A program made the translations under genes and the position numbers. A stretch of DNA of 64,000 bases, taken from positions 1,426,001 through 1,490,000 of the forward strand of contig NZ_UHIP01000002.1 of assembly GCF_900460245.1 (NCBI RefSeq), in the 5' to 3' direction. Shown here one piece after another: positions 47,074-56,827 of this stretch (the first letter of the stretch is position 1; every line of letters starts with the position of its first letter). The notes beneath the pieces are model-generated. The model saw only the letters and a list, made by a program, of their open reading frames with translations. It had not been told where the DNA came from and did not search any database. Source of the DNA: Vibrio fluvialis. Its GTDB lineage: Bacteria; Pseudomonadota; Gammaproteobacteria; Enterobacterales; Vibrionaceae.

Positions 47074-48333
47074 GATTTAAGAACGTTTGTCGTGCGCTTT
47101 AGAATTTTCTAAGCTGCCTGTACGGCAGTGAACAGGCACTCATTAACACCAGGTAAACAGGTTTATTTCTAAGCTGCCTCTACGGCAGTGAACCGGAGTC
47201 AACCGACCCAACATTACATACTGCATTTCTAAGCTGCCTGTACGGCAGTGAACTTTCAATCACCGTCACCACTTCTTTTGATTGCTTTTTAAGCTGCCTG
47301 TACGGCAGTGAACCATTGGGTTTTGATGTAGTCCTGCAGGTATTTTTTCTAAGCTGCCTGTACGGCAGTGAACATGAGCAAGGGCTATTCCTGCTTGGTC
47401 ATCACTTTCTAAGCTGCCTGTACGGCAGTGAACTCGGTCGCAGGCTTGCTCCCTTATCCCTGCGGTTTCTAAGCTGCCTGTACGGCAGTGAACAAACGAA
47501 TCAAGTCCGTCGCCAGCGACGAAAATTTCTAAGCTGCCTGTACGGCAGTGAACTTAAACACGATCGGAACTTAATTCAATGGTCATTTCTAAGCTGCCTG
47601 TACGGCAGTGAACATCGATACGCTTGGCAACCGTTATGTTGGGCTTTTCTAAGCTGCCTGTACGGCAGTGAACTCGCGAAAATCGGTTTTGCGGCAGACA
47701 TTGAATTTCTAAGCTGCCTGTACGGCAGTGAACGTGGTAATTCAGAACCGTGACGGAACCGTAAATTTCTAAGCTGCCTGTACGGCAGTGAACGGATCGC
47801 ACCAGCCATATCTTCCGGTGTGCCTTTTCTAAGCTGCCTGTACGGCAGTGAACTCGTAATCCGGTTCACGTCGTTCGACTTCATATTTCTAAGCTGCCTG
47901 TACGGCAGTGAACGATGTAAAATGTGTGGTTAACCCGATCAATATTTTCTAAGCTGCCTGTACGGCAGTGAACACGTCGTGCCACCAGTTGAAACGCCTC
48001 GTCTTTTTCTAAGCTGCCTGTACGGCAGTGAACCAAACACTGGCGCGCTACGCTTGCGAATACAATTTCTAAGCTGCCTGTACGGCAGTGAACTGTTATT
48101 GATTGTTTCTTCGTCCGGTACTGGCTTTCTAAGCTGCCTGTACGGCAGTGAACGGCTACGCATGGATATGTGGAAAAAACAAAGTTTTCTAAGCTGCCTG
48201 TACGGCAGTGAACTTAATCTGAGCCAGTTCCACAGAAGCACGTTTTTTCTAAGCTGCCTGTACGGCAGTGAACATTTGACGAGGTAAAATAAAAGCCCCT
48301 ATTGGTTTCTAAGCTGCCTGTACGGCAGTGAAC
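46945..48333 (-). CRISPR. Type I-F CRISPR array, 24 repeats
   Basis: The 28-bp repeat (crRNA sense: GTTCACTGCCGTACAGGCAG then CTTAGAAA) is the standard I-F repeat with the CTGCC/GGCAG hairpin cut by Cas6f. From the leader side (48306-48333) leftward there are 22 regular repeats at exact 60-bp periods with 32-nt spacers, then two decayed repeats. This gives 23 spacers, of which 22 are 32 nt and one is 13 nt. Repeats at 47166 (G to C in the loop) and 47286 (C to T near its outer end) carry single changes. The array reads leftward, downstream of csy4, with the newest spacers next to the leader. I noticed no spacer that matches another part of the window, but I could not search exhaustively. Confidence 0.98.
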
Positions 48334-48488
48334 AATAAAATAATTCTATAAAAGAATGCTGCAACAAGTAGTTAGGATGAAAAATGCATTTTTGCCCTGT
48401 TAAAAACCACCATTTGCAACCATTTGTATTTAAAGCATATTTTTAAATAGCAAAAATAAAGGGTAAAAAATACCCTTTTTCGTTCAAT
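48334..48488 (-). promoter_or_regulatory. CRISPR leader
   Basis: The 155 AT-rich bases between csy4 and the first repeat are in the leader position for I-F arrays (leader adjoining csy4, array transcribed away from it). They hold the csy4 terminator at the csy4 end and, presumably, the array promoter. No clear IHF consensus was found by eye. Confidence 0.7.
48458..48480 (-). terminator. Terminator of the cas operon
   Basis: AAAGGGTA and TACCCTTT arms around an A-rich loop form a hairpin that on the minus strand ends in TTTATTTTTG, just past the csy4 stop (48489). It separates cas mRNA from array transcription. Confidence 0.8.
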
Positions 48489-49127
48489 TTAAAAGTGCGG
48501 TACGGTAGCCAATGCTGATTGGCCATTCGCTTTGCTACTCAAACCATAGCAATCGAAGCCCCCATCTTGTGATGTACTTTGCTGCTGCATCTGAATAAAC
48601 AGCGGAAACTTGCTATTTTTTTCTGGTGAGCGTTGCTTGGTTTGCTGGCTATGCAAGTAAATAAACGGCAAAGAGCACAATGCTGTCGGCTTGCTTTGTC
48701 GCAAATCCGCTAGACATTCCACCAGCGGTTTGCCAGATTTTGCTGCCCATAGTTCGGCTTTTTGCTGCATATCCCGTTCTATTCGTTCGGGCGATTTCAC
48801 CTGCTTGCGTACAAAGCTTACGTAAGTTACATCGTTTGGTACGGGTTTGATCCCTTTGATGTGCACATAGTCTTCTAGCCGAGTTAGCCAGCGGTGGATA
48901 GCTAACTTTTCCAATGTCGCTTGCTCTTTTGCAAAGAGACGCAGCTTTGCGCCGAGCGGAAACTTTGCTTGACGATAATCAGGAAAACCGACCGCAACCA
49001 GAGATTGGTTGCTGGCCACTTTGTGCTCCACCAAAGCAATGTGCACTTGTTGAAAAACGTTTTGCCAAAGAAAACCCAAGGCAATGTCGGCGTCTGGCAA
49101 TAACGTGATCTCTTGGTAGTAGTTCAT
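48489..49127 (-). CDS. cas6f: Cas6f/Csy4 crRNA endoribonuclease
   Basis: Csy4 cuts the repeat hairpin in pre-crRNA and stays bound to the 3' end in the Csy surveillance complex. The 212-residue product from ATG 49127 (AGGTGG upstream; a GTG at 49134-49136 is also in frame) begins MNYYQEITLLPDADI, like characterised Csy4. It has the catalytic-region His about residue 29 (QQVHIALV), a basic arginine-rich helix region and the C-terminal FDCYGLS motif. It directly follows csy3. Confidence 0.95.
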   Translation of the reverse strand: MNYYQEITLLPDADIALGFLWQNVFQQVHIALVEHKVASNQSLVAVGFPDYRQAKFPLGAKLRLFAKEQATLEKLAIHRWLTRLEDYVHIKGIKPVPNDVTYVSFVRKQVKSPERIERDMQQKAELWAAKSGKPLVECLADLRQSKPTALCSLPFIYLHSQQTKQRSPEKNSKFPLFIQMQQQSTSQDGGFDCYGLSSKANGQSALATVPHF

Positions 49128-49136
49128 CACTGCCAC

Positions 49137-50168
49137 CTATTTGTCACTTTCGCCAAACACACCACCACGCACCAATACCGCCATGACGTAATGCTCATCT
49201 TCTTCACGGGGCAAGCTTTCACCACGCGCCCATTTATCAAAGAAAGTGTAAAAATCTTGCTTATCTTTCGGGGTGCGGAACGCCTTTCCTAAATTGGTGA
49301 CAGCGCCATAGGGTTCAATCGCAATGGCTCCCGCACTTTGCTCCTCAGATGCGTAATCTGGGTACCAAGTATCAATGGAACGCAGTGCGTTACCAATTTT
49401 TTGTGAGTGCATCGCAGCATGCTCATTAACCGCATACAGGATTTTACTTTTCTTGGTTTTGCTGTTGCCTTTATCCAGCACTAACTCTTCACTGGGGTAA
49501 ACTTCTTGGGCTTTACCGACCTTAGCGTAGCAGTCAATTTGCAACATCAAATGATCTGTTTCGCTGGCCAGTGCCTGAGCAATTCTGTCGGCCAAACTAT
49601 TGATCTGTGAATCGTTATGATCAAAATGTTTAGTACTGAATTGCTTAGCATTAAAAGTCCACGCCTGCTCAGCCTCTTTGTTCAATGCCTTGACTTGTAC
49701 TTCAATCTCTTCTGCGCCAACGCGGTTGCGCCATAAGAAACGGGCATTAGCAAGGTTGGTGGCATAGCGTTTCGCCAATTCAAAACAGCCATATTGGGTA
49801 ATGTACTTTGAAACCGCAGTGCTGTAGCTCTGTTTGAATAGCGCATTGTTACACGCAGAAGGTTGGGCAAGCCCCCCTAATACTTTGAGAGTGAAATGTA
49901 GCTTCAAAGTATCGTGATCCTGCCCCAAGGCACAGGCATCTACCCGCTGTAAATTTGCTTTTTCAACTTCCGCATTCAGCTTAGCGGGATCGTTTTTCAC
50001 TGCGGATTTTAAACGGTTGGAAATGGTGCCGCGCACTGATTTTTCTTGCAAGGCTAATGGAGTGGCTTGCGCTTTGGTTTCCCACTGACATCCAAAGAGG
50101 TAGCCGTCAGATGGGACTAATTTTTTTTCAAATGCGAGTACTGATGCGGTGTCGTTATTTTTAGCCAT
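49137..50168 (-). CDS. csy3: Cas7f/Csy3 backbone subunit
   Basis: Csy3 forms the six-subunit helical backbone that covers the crRNA spacer in the type I-F complex. The 343-residue protein has the family landmarks: FEKKLVPSDGYLFGCQWE near the start, SYSTAVSKYITQYGCFELAKRYATNLANARFLWRNRVGAEEIEV in the middle, and GAVTNLGKAFR, TPKDKQDFYTFFDKWARGESLP near the end. It lies 11 bases after csy2 and is followed immediately by csy4. Confidence 0.96.
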   Translation of the reverse strand: MAKNNDTASVLAFEKKLVPSDGYLFGCQWETKAQATPLALQEKSVRGTISNRLKSAVKNDPAKLNAEVEKANLQRVDACALGQDHDTLKLHFTLKVLGGLAQPSACNNALFKQSYSTAVSKYITQYGCFELAKRYATNLANARFLWRNRVGAEEIEVQVKALNKEAEQAWTFNAKQFSTKHFDHNDSQINSLADRIAQALASETDHLMLQIDCYAKVGKAQEVYPSEELVLDKGNSKTKKSKILYAVNEHAAMHSQKIGNALRSIDTWYPDYASEEQSAGAIAIEPYGAVTNLGKAFRTPKDKQDFYTFFDKWARGESLPREEDEHYVMAVLVRGGVFGESDK

Positions 50169-50179
50169 GAGGTTGTTCC

Positions 50180-51067
50180 TTATTGATGTTCGTTGATAGC
50201 GTTAACTTGCTGACAAAGGTAAAGACCGTTTTCCAAATCAGGGTTGTATTGCCAAAGGATGTCATCGAGATGTTTGATTTTGTGCGCCATGACAAATTCA
50301 CCCAGTGTGACCACACTTTCGGCAAAGCGATGTGGCACTGATGGATCGCGCTGATTTTTAGCCGTACCTAATGGTGAAATGCCCTGAAATCCAGTGGCAA
50401 TCGGCACAATCCAGCCACTCGTCTTGCGCTGGCTATGCCAAACAACACTTTGGTCTTCAAGCTGCTCACAATGGTGGTGTACGGTGAGGTAACCCAGCAG
50501 CGCATCTAAGGCGTCAGCGCCTTGTTTCATTGCTTCAAGCATTAAATCGCGGCGTTCAATCAGCACATAACCTGGCATTAATTGGCGTAGGACTTGAGCA
50601 GTATCCTGTTCCGTAATCACAGATTTAATTGAGGGCTTCCCAATGGAAAGAACGTCGCCCCCTGCGACTTTCATCGTCGCGATCACTGCTTGTAACTGCT
50701 CGGTAAACTCTGGCTGCTGAACTTGCTCTTCATTGCCACTCCACTCAATGACAAGGGACACATCTAAATGACAGCGTGCTTCCTCGATAAATGCCGAGCG
50801 TGAACCATCCTTATCAAGTGGATTGCCAGTACCGATAATTGAATGAACAAAGTCACCTTCGCCTTTATGAGTCTGTACATCACACCTGTGGCTCACTACA
50901 GCAGCACTATGCAGCATGAGATCGGATAACCCTGCTTGGCTGAGCTTGCGCTCTAAGGCATGTACAAAGCCTAGCCATGCCGTCATGGCCGGAAAGCCAA
51001 TGGTAAACGGGCTTGAAAGTGCATTGGCGTTGTGAATTTTAAGATGCGGTAAAATCAATACATTCAT
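50180..51067 (-). CDS. csy2: Cas5f/Csy2 subunit
   Basis: Csy2 caps the crRNA 5' handle together with Csy1. The 295-residue protein starts VLILPHLKIHNANALSSPFTIGFPAMTAWLGFVHALERKL, the typical Csy2 N-terminal RRM-like domain, and carries GYLTVHHHCEQL and GWIVPIATGFQGISPLG further on. It overlaps csy1 by four bases (ATGA), so translation is coupled. Confidence 0.95.
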   Translation of the reverse strand: MNVLILPHLKIHNANALSSPFTIGFPAMTAWLGFVHALERKLSQAGLSDLMLHSAAVVSHRCDVQTHKGEGDFVHSIIGTGNPLDKDGSRSAFIEEARCHLDVSLVIEWSGNEEQVQQPEFTEQLQAVIATMKVAGGDVLSIGKPSIKSVITEQDTAQVLRQLMPGYVLIERRDLMLEAMKQGADALDALLGYLTVHHHCEQLEDQSVVWHSQRKTSGWIVPIATGFQGISPLGTAKNQRDPSVPHRFAESVVTLGEFVMAHKIKHLDDILWQYNPDLENGLYLCQQVNAINEHQ

Positions 51068-52359
51068 CGCAAGTTCTCCTTATTGCTGGCCACCACCTTT
51101 TCAATCGCCAACAGCTCTTGATCAGCCAGAGTAATGGGGCTTGTGATCACTTTGCTGCGGCTGTAGTGGTTGATTAAGCCACGGGCAATGTGGCGAGTGA
51201 TTTTATCGAGCCACTCATCTTCTTGATGACGCAGATCAGCAAACTCCGGATAAAGCCAAATTTTTTGCTCCAAAGGCAACGCACTCGATAATTCACCGGA
51301 ATACGCTTCAAGAAACAGGCGTACTTGCCACATTTTTTCAATCACCAAATCAACGTATTGCTGAATGCGATAGTCACGGCCATCGCGGAGATTGACGTTG
51401 TTGTAGTCGGTTTGAAAGAGTCGATGCAGCGCTTCAAGCACCTCTTTGGCTTGCCAAGCGGTAAAACTCTCTTTGAAAAAATCCGTTCTCGGCAGACGAA
51501 TATCGCGAGGTGTTAACTCCGGTGGAATAGAGGCTAGTAAATGTGCTTTACCTGCAAATTTATTGTTTAACACACTTATATTTGCGGGTTTAGTTCCACC
51601 AAATCCTATCGTGGTTAGGCCAAAGGTTTCTTGGTAACCAACGGGATGAAACCGATTTACTTTCTTACGCTCTCTTGCCTCGTTCGCTTCATTACTAAAT
51701 CGAAGGGCATCAAGTCGTTGTCGGAGCTCAAATAAGTGCCCTGAATGGGTCAATAAAGAAAGTAAGTGGTACTGCTGATCTGCGACCGGAAAATAAACCT
51801 GCTTGATTTTTGAGTTCGTAGATATTCCTTCACTTGTACTTTTAATAGCTAAGAAGCTTGACCGGAGTTGTTCATAGTCAACACCTTTAACTGTTAAAAG
51901 CGCTCTAGCTACTTTAGTTTCAGACTCGATGTGTTTAAGAACACTCATACCATCAGAAAGAGTAACGCGAAGAAAATCTTCAGCGGCCAACGCGCCAGCG
52001 TCTCCAACTGAATCAGTCAAATCAAATCTCACATTGCCAGATCTGACAAAACCATCATTACGTTGATTTCCTTCAAATAATACAGGAGATACAAATGTGC
52101 CATCCTTAATATTTGTTTTTCCAACACCTGTACTTGGATGGCTAAATTTACTTGGATGAGTAGTTAACGCCCTACTACCTATTCTACGCGCCGCATCAGG
52201 CAACCAATTGTCTAATAGAAAGTTTTGCTCACACTCCTGTTGTTTTTCCAATACTTCTGTATCAGACATTGCTGCACTGATGTTTTTCTTTAGCCATGCT
52301 TCTTTACGCTCCGCAAAAAAGGCAGCTATTGCTGGATCTAACACGCGACTCCCCTCCAT
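51064..52359 (-). CDS. csy1: Cas8f/Csy1 large subunit
   Basis: Csy1 recognises the protospacer-adjacent motif (CC in I-F) and opens target DNA. The 431-residue protein is close to the usual 430-440. Landmarks are WLPDAARRIGSRALTTHPSKFSHPSTG and LLSLLTHSGHLFELRQRLDALRFS, then GYQETFGLTTIGFGGTKPANISVLNN, a conserved Csy1 block. It overlaps the cas2-3 stop by one base and csy2 by four. Confidence 0.95.
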   Translation of the reverse strand: MEGSRVLDPAIAAFFAERKEAWLKKNISAAMSDTEVLEKQQECEQNFLLDNWLPDAARRIGSRALTTHPSKFSHPSTGVGKTNIKDGTFVSPVLFEGNQRNDGFVRSGNVRFDLTDSVGDAGALAAEDFLRVTLSDGMSVLKHIESETKVARALLTVKGVDYEQLRSSFLAIKSTSEGISTNSKIKQVYFPVADQQYHLLSLLTHSGHLFELRQRLDALRFSNEANEARERKKVNRFHPVGYQETFGLTTIGFGGTKPANISVLNNKFAGKAHLLASIPPELTPRDIRLPRTDFFKESFTAWQAKEVLEALHRLFQTDYNNVNLRDGRDYRIQQYVDLVIEKMWQVRLFLEAYSGELSSALPLEQKIWLYPEFADLRHQEDEWLDKITRHIARGLINHYSRSKVITSPITLADQELLAIEKVVASNKENLR

Positions 52360-55300
52360 TATTTAACCTTAACCAACCCTAGTTGGTCGTTGTAGCTGTA
52401 TTGCTGATTACCTTCACGGTAGACAAAACTGATTTCGCCATAGCGCACTGAGGTGGCTAACTCCTGCTCAGCGCTAGCGCTGTATAAACTGACTAGCTCG
52501 CTGTAATCACGCTGTAGCCAGAGCTTCTGTTGCTGCATTGGTGGAAGCAGCAGGTGTTTAATATTTAACACTTCATCGATTGAAGGCATCTCCTCGTCAG
52601 GCAAACAAAACCCGATACTACGCGCTTTTTTGACTAAATAGATTTGCACTGTAGGTTCACTTTTACGAAAGCGTTTGAAGTATTGCGGCAGTGCGGTAAG
52701 CCACCAGTAGCCGTGAATATGACCATGCAGATGCTCGTGCCAACATGACTGCGGCGCACTGTTGCGACGATTACGGCTGTATCTATCCTGACGACTAGTA
52801 TTGGCTTGCTGTGGTTTGCCAATTTGATCGGGGCCAAGGGTTTTCGCGGTGGCAAAGTGCTCTAAATCCGCTAAGTTGTTGCGCGGTTCTAGCACGGCTC
52901 GCTTTTGAATACGGACAATGGCATTAACCGCTTGCAGTAGCGACTTTTCATCCACCAACTCAGATAAATCATGAGTGGCGAGCTGGGTGGTGCTGTCTGT
53001 TTCATAACCGGGATGATTAAATACTCGCTCAGCGCCGCCCCTGAAGCCTTTGACGTTGTATTGCAACAAGCCAATATTGGGCTCCTGAATCTCGCCATCG
53101 CGATGCCTGCGCACCCGACCTGCCATTTGAATAATCGAACGAAAAGATGAGGGTTCAATCACCGCCCAGTCAAAGTCATGATCACGCCCCACTTCTTCAA
53201 CTGGGGTGGCAACCAAAATAAAAATCAGGTTTTTCGCTTGGCAAGTCGTTAGGTGATCACGAATAACGGGATGAGCAAACGCTTCGGGTAATTCTCCCGT
53301 TTTCTCTTTGCGCTTGAGTACTTCATCCAAATGCTTTTCTTGCTCATGGCGCAGCAACAGCACCTGCTGGCTGTGATAAGCCATGCAGCGCACCTCGGTA
53401 TCGGCTGGCCAATCACAACTGAGTAGATATTGGGTTAATTCGACGCAAGGTTGAATATTGGCCACCCGAACCACACCAAACGACACCCTGCTTTGGCTTT
53501 CTGGCTCTAAGGTGTTGTGGTGCTGGTGTTTAGCCAAAATAGCTTGTTTGACTATCTCGAAATACTGTTGTTCTAGCGGCTGATCGTTTTGTTTAATACA
53601 TGGAATGATATCGGCCTTTCTCTTCGCGACCTGCTGTTTTAGCTTATCTACGCGTTTAGACACAAAGCGTTGCTGGAAAGCCTCATAAGCAGCTAAATCA
53701 GCATCATCGCAGCCCACCATCTGAACATCGGCGCTAAATTCATCGACATAAACACAATTAACAGTGCTGACCCGATCACGGCTGGCAGCAAAGACTTTCC
53801 ATCCTTGACGATAGGCATTGTATAAACCCAATGCTAAATCCGGCGGTATGGTGGCCGAGGAAATCATCACTTTGCGCCCCAGCATGCCTGCCAAATGCAC
53901 TAATCGGCCAATCGCAATCAGATCGTCGCCGGTAAAGTCGTCAATTTCATCAATCACCAAGTCTGATGACATTAAACGTAAACAGGGCAGAATATAGCGT
54001 CCACCACGCTTGGTTTCAGTCGCGGCCATGATGTGATCGATGGTGCAAACCAGTACTGGGGCATACAGAAGTTTTCGGTCTTTTTCTTTGGTTAAAACGG
54101 TCGTGAGTTCTTCTTCAGGCAGCACACCTTGCCAATCCAGAACATCGTTTTCATCTTGAAGACTCTCCAAAGACTCAGAACCAGCATCCGCTTGTTCAGG
54201 TTCAATGTCGTCTTTTTCAACCGCCTTACCCGATTTATGCAACTCCGAAATGGCTTTAGAGCCAATCAGTACTGCTAAATCGCTCTCTTGCAGTTTGAGT
54301 CTTTCCTTATATTCGTCTCCGGTTTGCAAAGTGAGTATGCGCAAACCCAGTGCCAAGATAAATCGTAGGCTTTCACCCTCTTCAGATAACGCCTGCATAA
54401 TTTTGGCGTTGGCGATGGTTTTGCCACAACCGGTACTGGCCATGTTCACCACAAAATAGCCTTGGCTTTTATCTTCCGTGTGTTCACGCCACTCATTGAT
54501 TTTGCGTACCGCTTTGTCTTGCCAACGGAATGCTTTAGGCGTGTTGGCCTTAGGTGCCAGCTCGCCAAGCTCGGTGGCTTTGAGCGGTTCGGTTTCAAAA
54601 AACGGCAATAACTTCACTGTGTTCACCGCGACTTTAGCGACATTCACTAAGTGCTCATCCAGCTTTTGTTTACGTGCTTTGGTGCTGGGATCGGTGTTGG
54701 CATACAGATCTATCGACGTTTTCCATTGATGATCATTAGGCTGTGAAGAGTAATAGTGGTCACCTAACATCAGGCACAACCGAGCATGGTGTAGAATCCC
54801 TCGCCAACTACCATCATTGATTGCCTGATCGAGTAAAGGTAGATGATGCAATAGATCCTTGGCACGACGTTTAAGTTCGGCAAGCCAAATCGAGGAATTA
54901 GAAAGCAGCCCCAACGGAAATTCAAAACATTTCGGCAGCAGTGCGTTGTACTCATCAAAGCGGTTTTCATAACCCCATGCCGGGGTAATTCTGGCAAGTA
55001 AGTCCGAAAGCGACGAGTTATCGACTTCTCGTTGTCTATCACACAAGTCTTTCTCTTTGGGTAGAGGCAGGCGGTGATGAGAAACGATCAGCCAAGCGAT
55101 CAAAGCCGTCGCTGTCGGTAATTCGGCAAGTGCCTTCTCTTTTTGTAACACGTTGGTGTTAAAGCAAGTTTCATCAATGCCTTTATCAATCAATGAATTT
55201 AGCCAAACCTCATCAAGACGTTCATGATTTTGATTAGAGATCCATTGTTGAAACAGCAAACAAGATATCCACTCATGGCGTAGCGGGTCACCTTTATGCT

Positions 55301-55727
55301 TGTTTTTAATTTCTGGATTTAACTTTTCCTGAAAAAGTAAAGAGGCTTTACCCCAATCGTGCAGCAAAGCGGCCATTCCGGTTATCGCTTTAATCAGGGG
55401 TAAATATTTCCAATCATTTTCAAATTCACTGTTCAACAGGTCTTTCTCTGTACTGTTTACTGGCACATATCCCTCTGCATTAAATTTCTTCTTGTTCCCC
55501 ACCACCCACAAAAACTGGCTGCGCGAACGGGAGCGGATCCAGTGGCAACTCACCGCAGTGCTGCGGCTGGCGGTTTGGCGAAGCATTTTTTTCACCGTGA
55601 GTAACCCTTCTTCGGTGATGAGGGTTTGCCAAGTGTTATCACCAATGCGGTTGGCGAAGGCATCGAGTACACGGCGGGTTTTCTTGAGGGCGTTTTTCTC
55701 GCATTGACTGACAAAGGTGACCATCAT
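52359..55727 (-). CDS. cas3: Cas2-Cas3 fusion nuclease-helicase
   Basis: Type I-F systems fuse Cas2 to Cas3. The start is set at ATG 55727, overlapping the cas1 stop as ATGA; the frame is open further upstream to 55889, but that stretch lies inside cas1 and is not coding here. Of 1122 residues, the first 90 or so are Cas2 (MMVTFVSQCEKNALKKTRRV). The HD nuclease domain follows (LLHDWGKASLLFQ at about 121-133), then the SF2 helicase (ASTGCGKTIANAKIM Walker A, LVIDEIDDF DExD-type box, QMAGRVRRHRDG motif VI) and a C-terminal domain. It degrades DNA marked by the Csy complex and works with Cas1 in spacer uptake. Confidence 0.96.
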   Translation of the reverse strand: MMVTFVSQCEKNALKKTRRVLDAFANRIGDNTWQTLITEEGLLTVKKMLRQTASRSTAVSCHWIRSRSRSQFLWVVGNKKKFNAEGYVPVNSTEKDLLNSEFENDWKYLPLIKAITGMAALLHDWGKASLLFQEKLNPEIKNKHKGDPLRHEWISCLLFQQWISNQNHERLDEVWLNSLIDKGIDETCFNTNVLQKEKALAELPTATALIAWLIVSHHRLPLPKEKDLCDRQREVDNSSLSDLLARITPAWGYENRFDEYNALLPKCFEFPLGLLSNSSIWLAELKRRAKDLLHHLPLLDQAINDGSWRGILHHARLCLMLGDHYYSSQPNDHQWKTSIDLYANTDPSTKARKQKLDEHLVNVAKVAVNTVKLLPFFETEPLKATELGELAPKANTPKAFRWQDKAVRKINEWREHTEDKSQGYFVVNMASTGCGKTIANAKIMQALSEEGESLRFILALGLRILTLQTGDEYKERLKLQESDLAVLIGSKAISELHKSGKAVEKDDIEPEQADAGSESLESLQDENDVLDWQGVLPEEELTTVLTKEKDRKLLYAPVLVCTIDHIMAATETKRGGRYILPCLRLMSSDLVIDEIDDFTGDDLIAIGRLVHLAGMLGRKVMISSATIPPDLALGLYNAYRQGWKVFAASRDRVSTVNCVYVDEFSADVQMVGCDDADLAAYEAFQQRFVSKRVDKLKQQVAKRKADIIPCIKQNDQPLEQQYFEIVKQAILAKHQHHNTLEPESQSRVSFGVVRVANIQPCVELTQYLLSCDWPADTEVRCMAYHSQQVLLLRHEQEKHLDEVLKRKEKTGELPEAFAHPVIRDHLTTCQAKNLIFILVATPVEEVGRDHDFDWAVIEPSSFRSIIQMAGRVRRHRDGEIQEPNIGLLQYNVKGFRGGAERVFNHPGYETDSTTQLATHDLSELVDEKSLLQAVNAIVRIQKRAVLEPRNNLADLEHFATAKTLGPDQIGKPQQANTSRQDRYSRNRRNSAPQSCWHEHLHGHIHGYWWLTALPQYFKRFRKSEPTVQIYLVKKARSIGFCLPDEEMPSIDEVLNIKHLLLPPMQQQKLWLQRDYSELVSLYSASAEQELATSVRYGEISFVYREGNQQYSYNDQLGLVKVK

Positions 55728-56713
55728 AATTGGTGTGCCTCGCGCTCTTCTTCCTCTTTGCCTTGCAGTGCGACGTGTTTCACTGTGTCGAACATGAAGT
55801 CGAGCGCTTTGTGTTCGATAAAGGCTTGCAGAATTTGTTGGCGAAACTCTTGTTCGCTGGCGTTCTCTTTGGCGCAAACAAAAGCCCACGGCAGCACAAT
55901 CGCATCTTTGATTAAGTCCGCGACATCAAATACCAAGGCACCACGGCGGGTTTTGCCATGCATGACGGCAAAGCCGTGCGGAATACCAAGCACCCACAAG
56001 CAGCTTGCCGCAAGCCCGTAGGCTAAATAGTTGCCGTGATTGAGAAAATCGTTGGCTTTGTCTGTGCATTTTTTATCCGGCTGATGCTGGCGCGTAAAAC
56101 CTTGTTTGCCTGTGTTATTGGCGGCGTATTTGTACAGGGCTTTGGTCAGGTGCGCTTCAGTGAGCAGCAGATCGGCTGGTTTACTCGCGGCTTCAGTACG
56201 TTGGTGGAAGGTATCAAGGGATTGGTTTATTACTTCATCTTGCAGATTAAATTTCTCAAGCGTTAACTCTCGGTCTGATCGCCAAACGCGTTGCAAGTAA
56301 TCAATCCGTGCGTTTTGAAATTGTTTGGCGGCGGCCAAGCGCTTTTCATCATCAAACCAGAATGAGAGCCAGCCTTGTAAGTATTCTGTCGGGCGGTATT
56401 CGCTCTGCGGCGTGAACCATTCCACCTCGCAAGCCATGTGCAGTGGCGTACCGCCGCCGCCACAAAACCCGACCAATACGCCAGCCTGTGTGAGCATGCG
56501 CATGGCGGCTTGAGTAATTGAAGTACCGTTGCCAAGCATGAGTACGGTGGTGTTGGCAATCGGAATATTGAAGTAGAGGTTTTCTTTGTCGGCTTCGGTC
56601 AAGTAGAGCACGCGGCCATCTTTTTGCATCACGCGGCAATATTCCAAGTAATACATATTGGCGCGCTTTGAGTACAGGATGACTTTAAGATCAGAGGGTG
56701 AGAGATCGTCCAT
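55724..56713 (-). CDS. cas1: Cas1 integrase (type I-F)
   Basis: Cas1 integrates new spacers at the leader end. The 329-residue protein from ATG 56713 (GGAG 6 bases upstream; ATG 56725 is also possible) begins MDDLSPSDLKVILYSKRANMYYLEYCRVM and has NTTVLMLGNGTSITQAAMRMLTQAGVLVGFCGGGGTPL, typical of I-F Cas1. The catalytic His lies in FAVMHGKTRRGALVFDVADLIKDAIVLPWAF, with acidic partners nearby. It is the first cas gene, overlapping cas2-3 by four bases. Confidence 0.95.
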   Translation of the reverse strand: MDDLSPSDLKVILYSKRANMYYLEYCRVMQKDGRVLYLTEADKENLYFNIPIANTTVLMLGNGTSITQAAMRMLTQAGVLVGFCGGGGTPLHMACEVEWFTPQSEYRPTEYLQGWLSFWFDDEKRLAAAKQFQNARIDYLQRVWRSDRELTLEKFNLQDEVINQSLDTFHQRTEAASKPADLLLTEAHLTKALYKYAANNTGKQGFTRQHQPDKKCTDKANDFLNHGNYLAYGLAASCLWVLGIPHGFAVMHGKTRRGALVFDVADLIKDAIVLPWAFVCAKENASEQEFRQQILQAFIEHKALDFMFDTVKHVALQGKEEEEREAHQL

Positions 56714-56736
56714 TTTTTGCTCCATGCTTAGCGTTC

Positions 56737-56757
56737 ATGCATCTACTTTATGCATCT
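56737..56757 (-). promoter_or_regulatory. ATGCATCT direct repeats in the cas promoter
   Basis: ATGCATCT occurs at 56737-56744 and 56750-56757, a 13-bp period, just upstream of cas1 and downstream of the WYL gene. Each repeat contains the palindrome ATGCAT. Such paired sites suit a dimeric regulator, and the WYL protein encoded directly upstream is a candidate. This is inferred from position only. Confidence 0.45.
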
Positions 56758-56827
56758 GTTTCCTAAGCTCAATCCTGCGCATTTATTCAGGTAAAGTAAC
56801 TTTGCCTAAGCGTGGTTTGGCTGAGTG

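Noticed and set aside
47316..48287. Several 80-145 aa frames through the CRISPR array with repeated FLSCLYGSE or SLPYRQLR motifs
   Set aside because: They are translations of the 28-bp repeat, not genes; the periodicity is that of the array.
55727..55889. N-terminal extension of cas2-3 to 55889
   Set aside because: The extension lies inside cas1 in another frame, is arginine-rich shadow sequence, and family Cas2-3 starts at MMVTFVSQCEKNAL, which overlaps the cas1 stop as ATGA.
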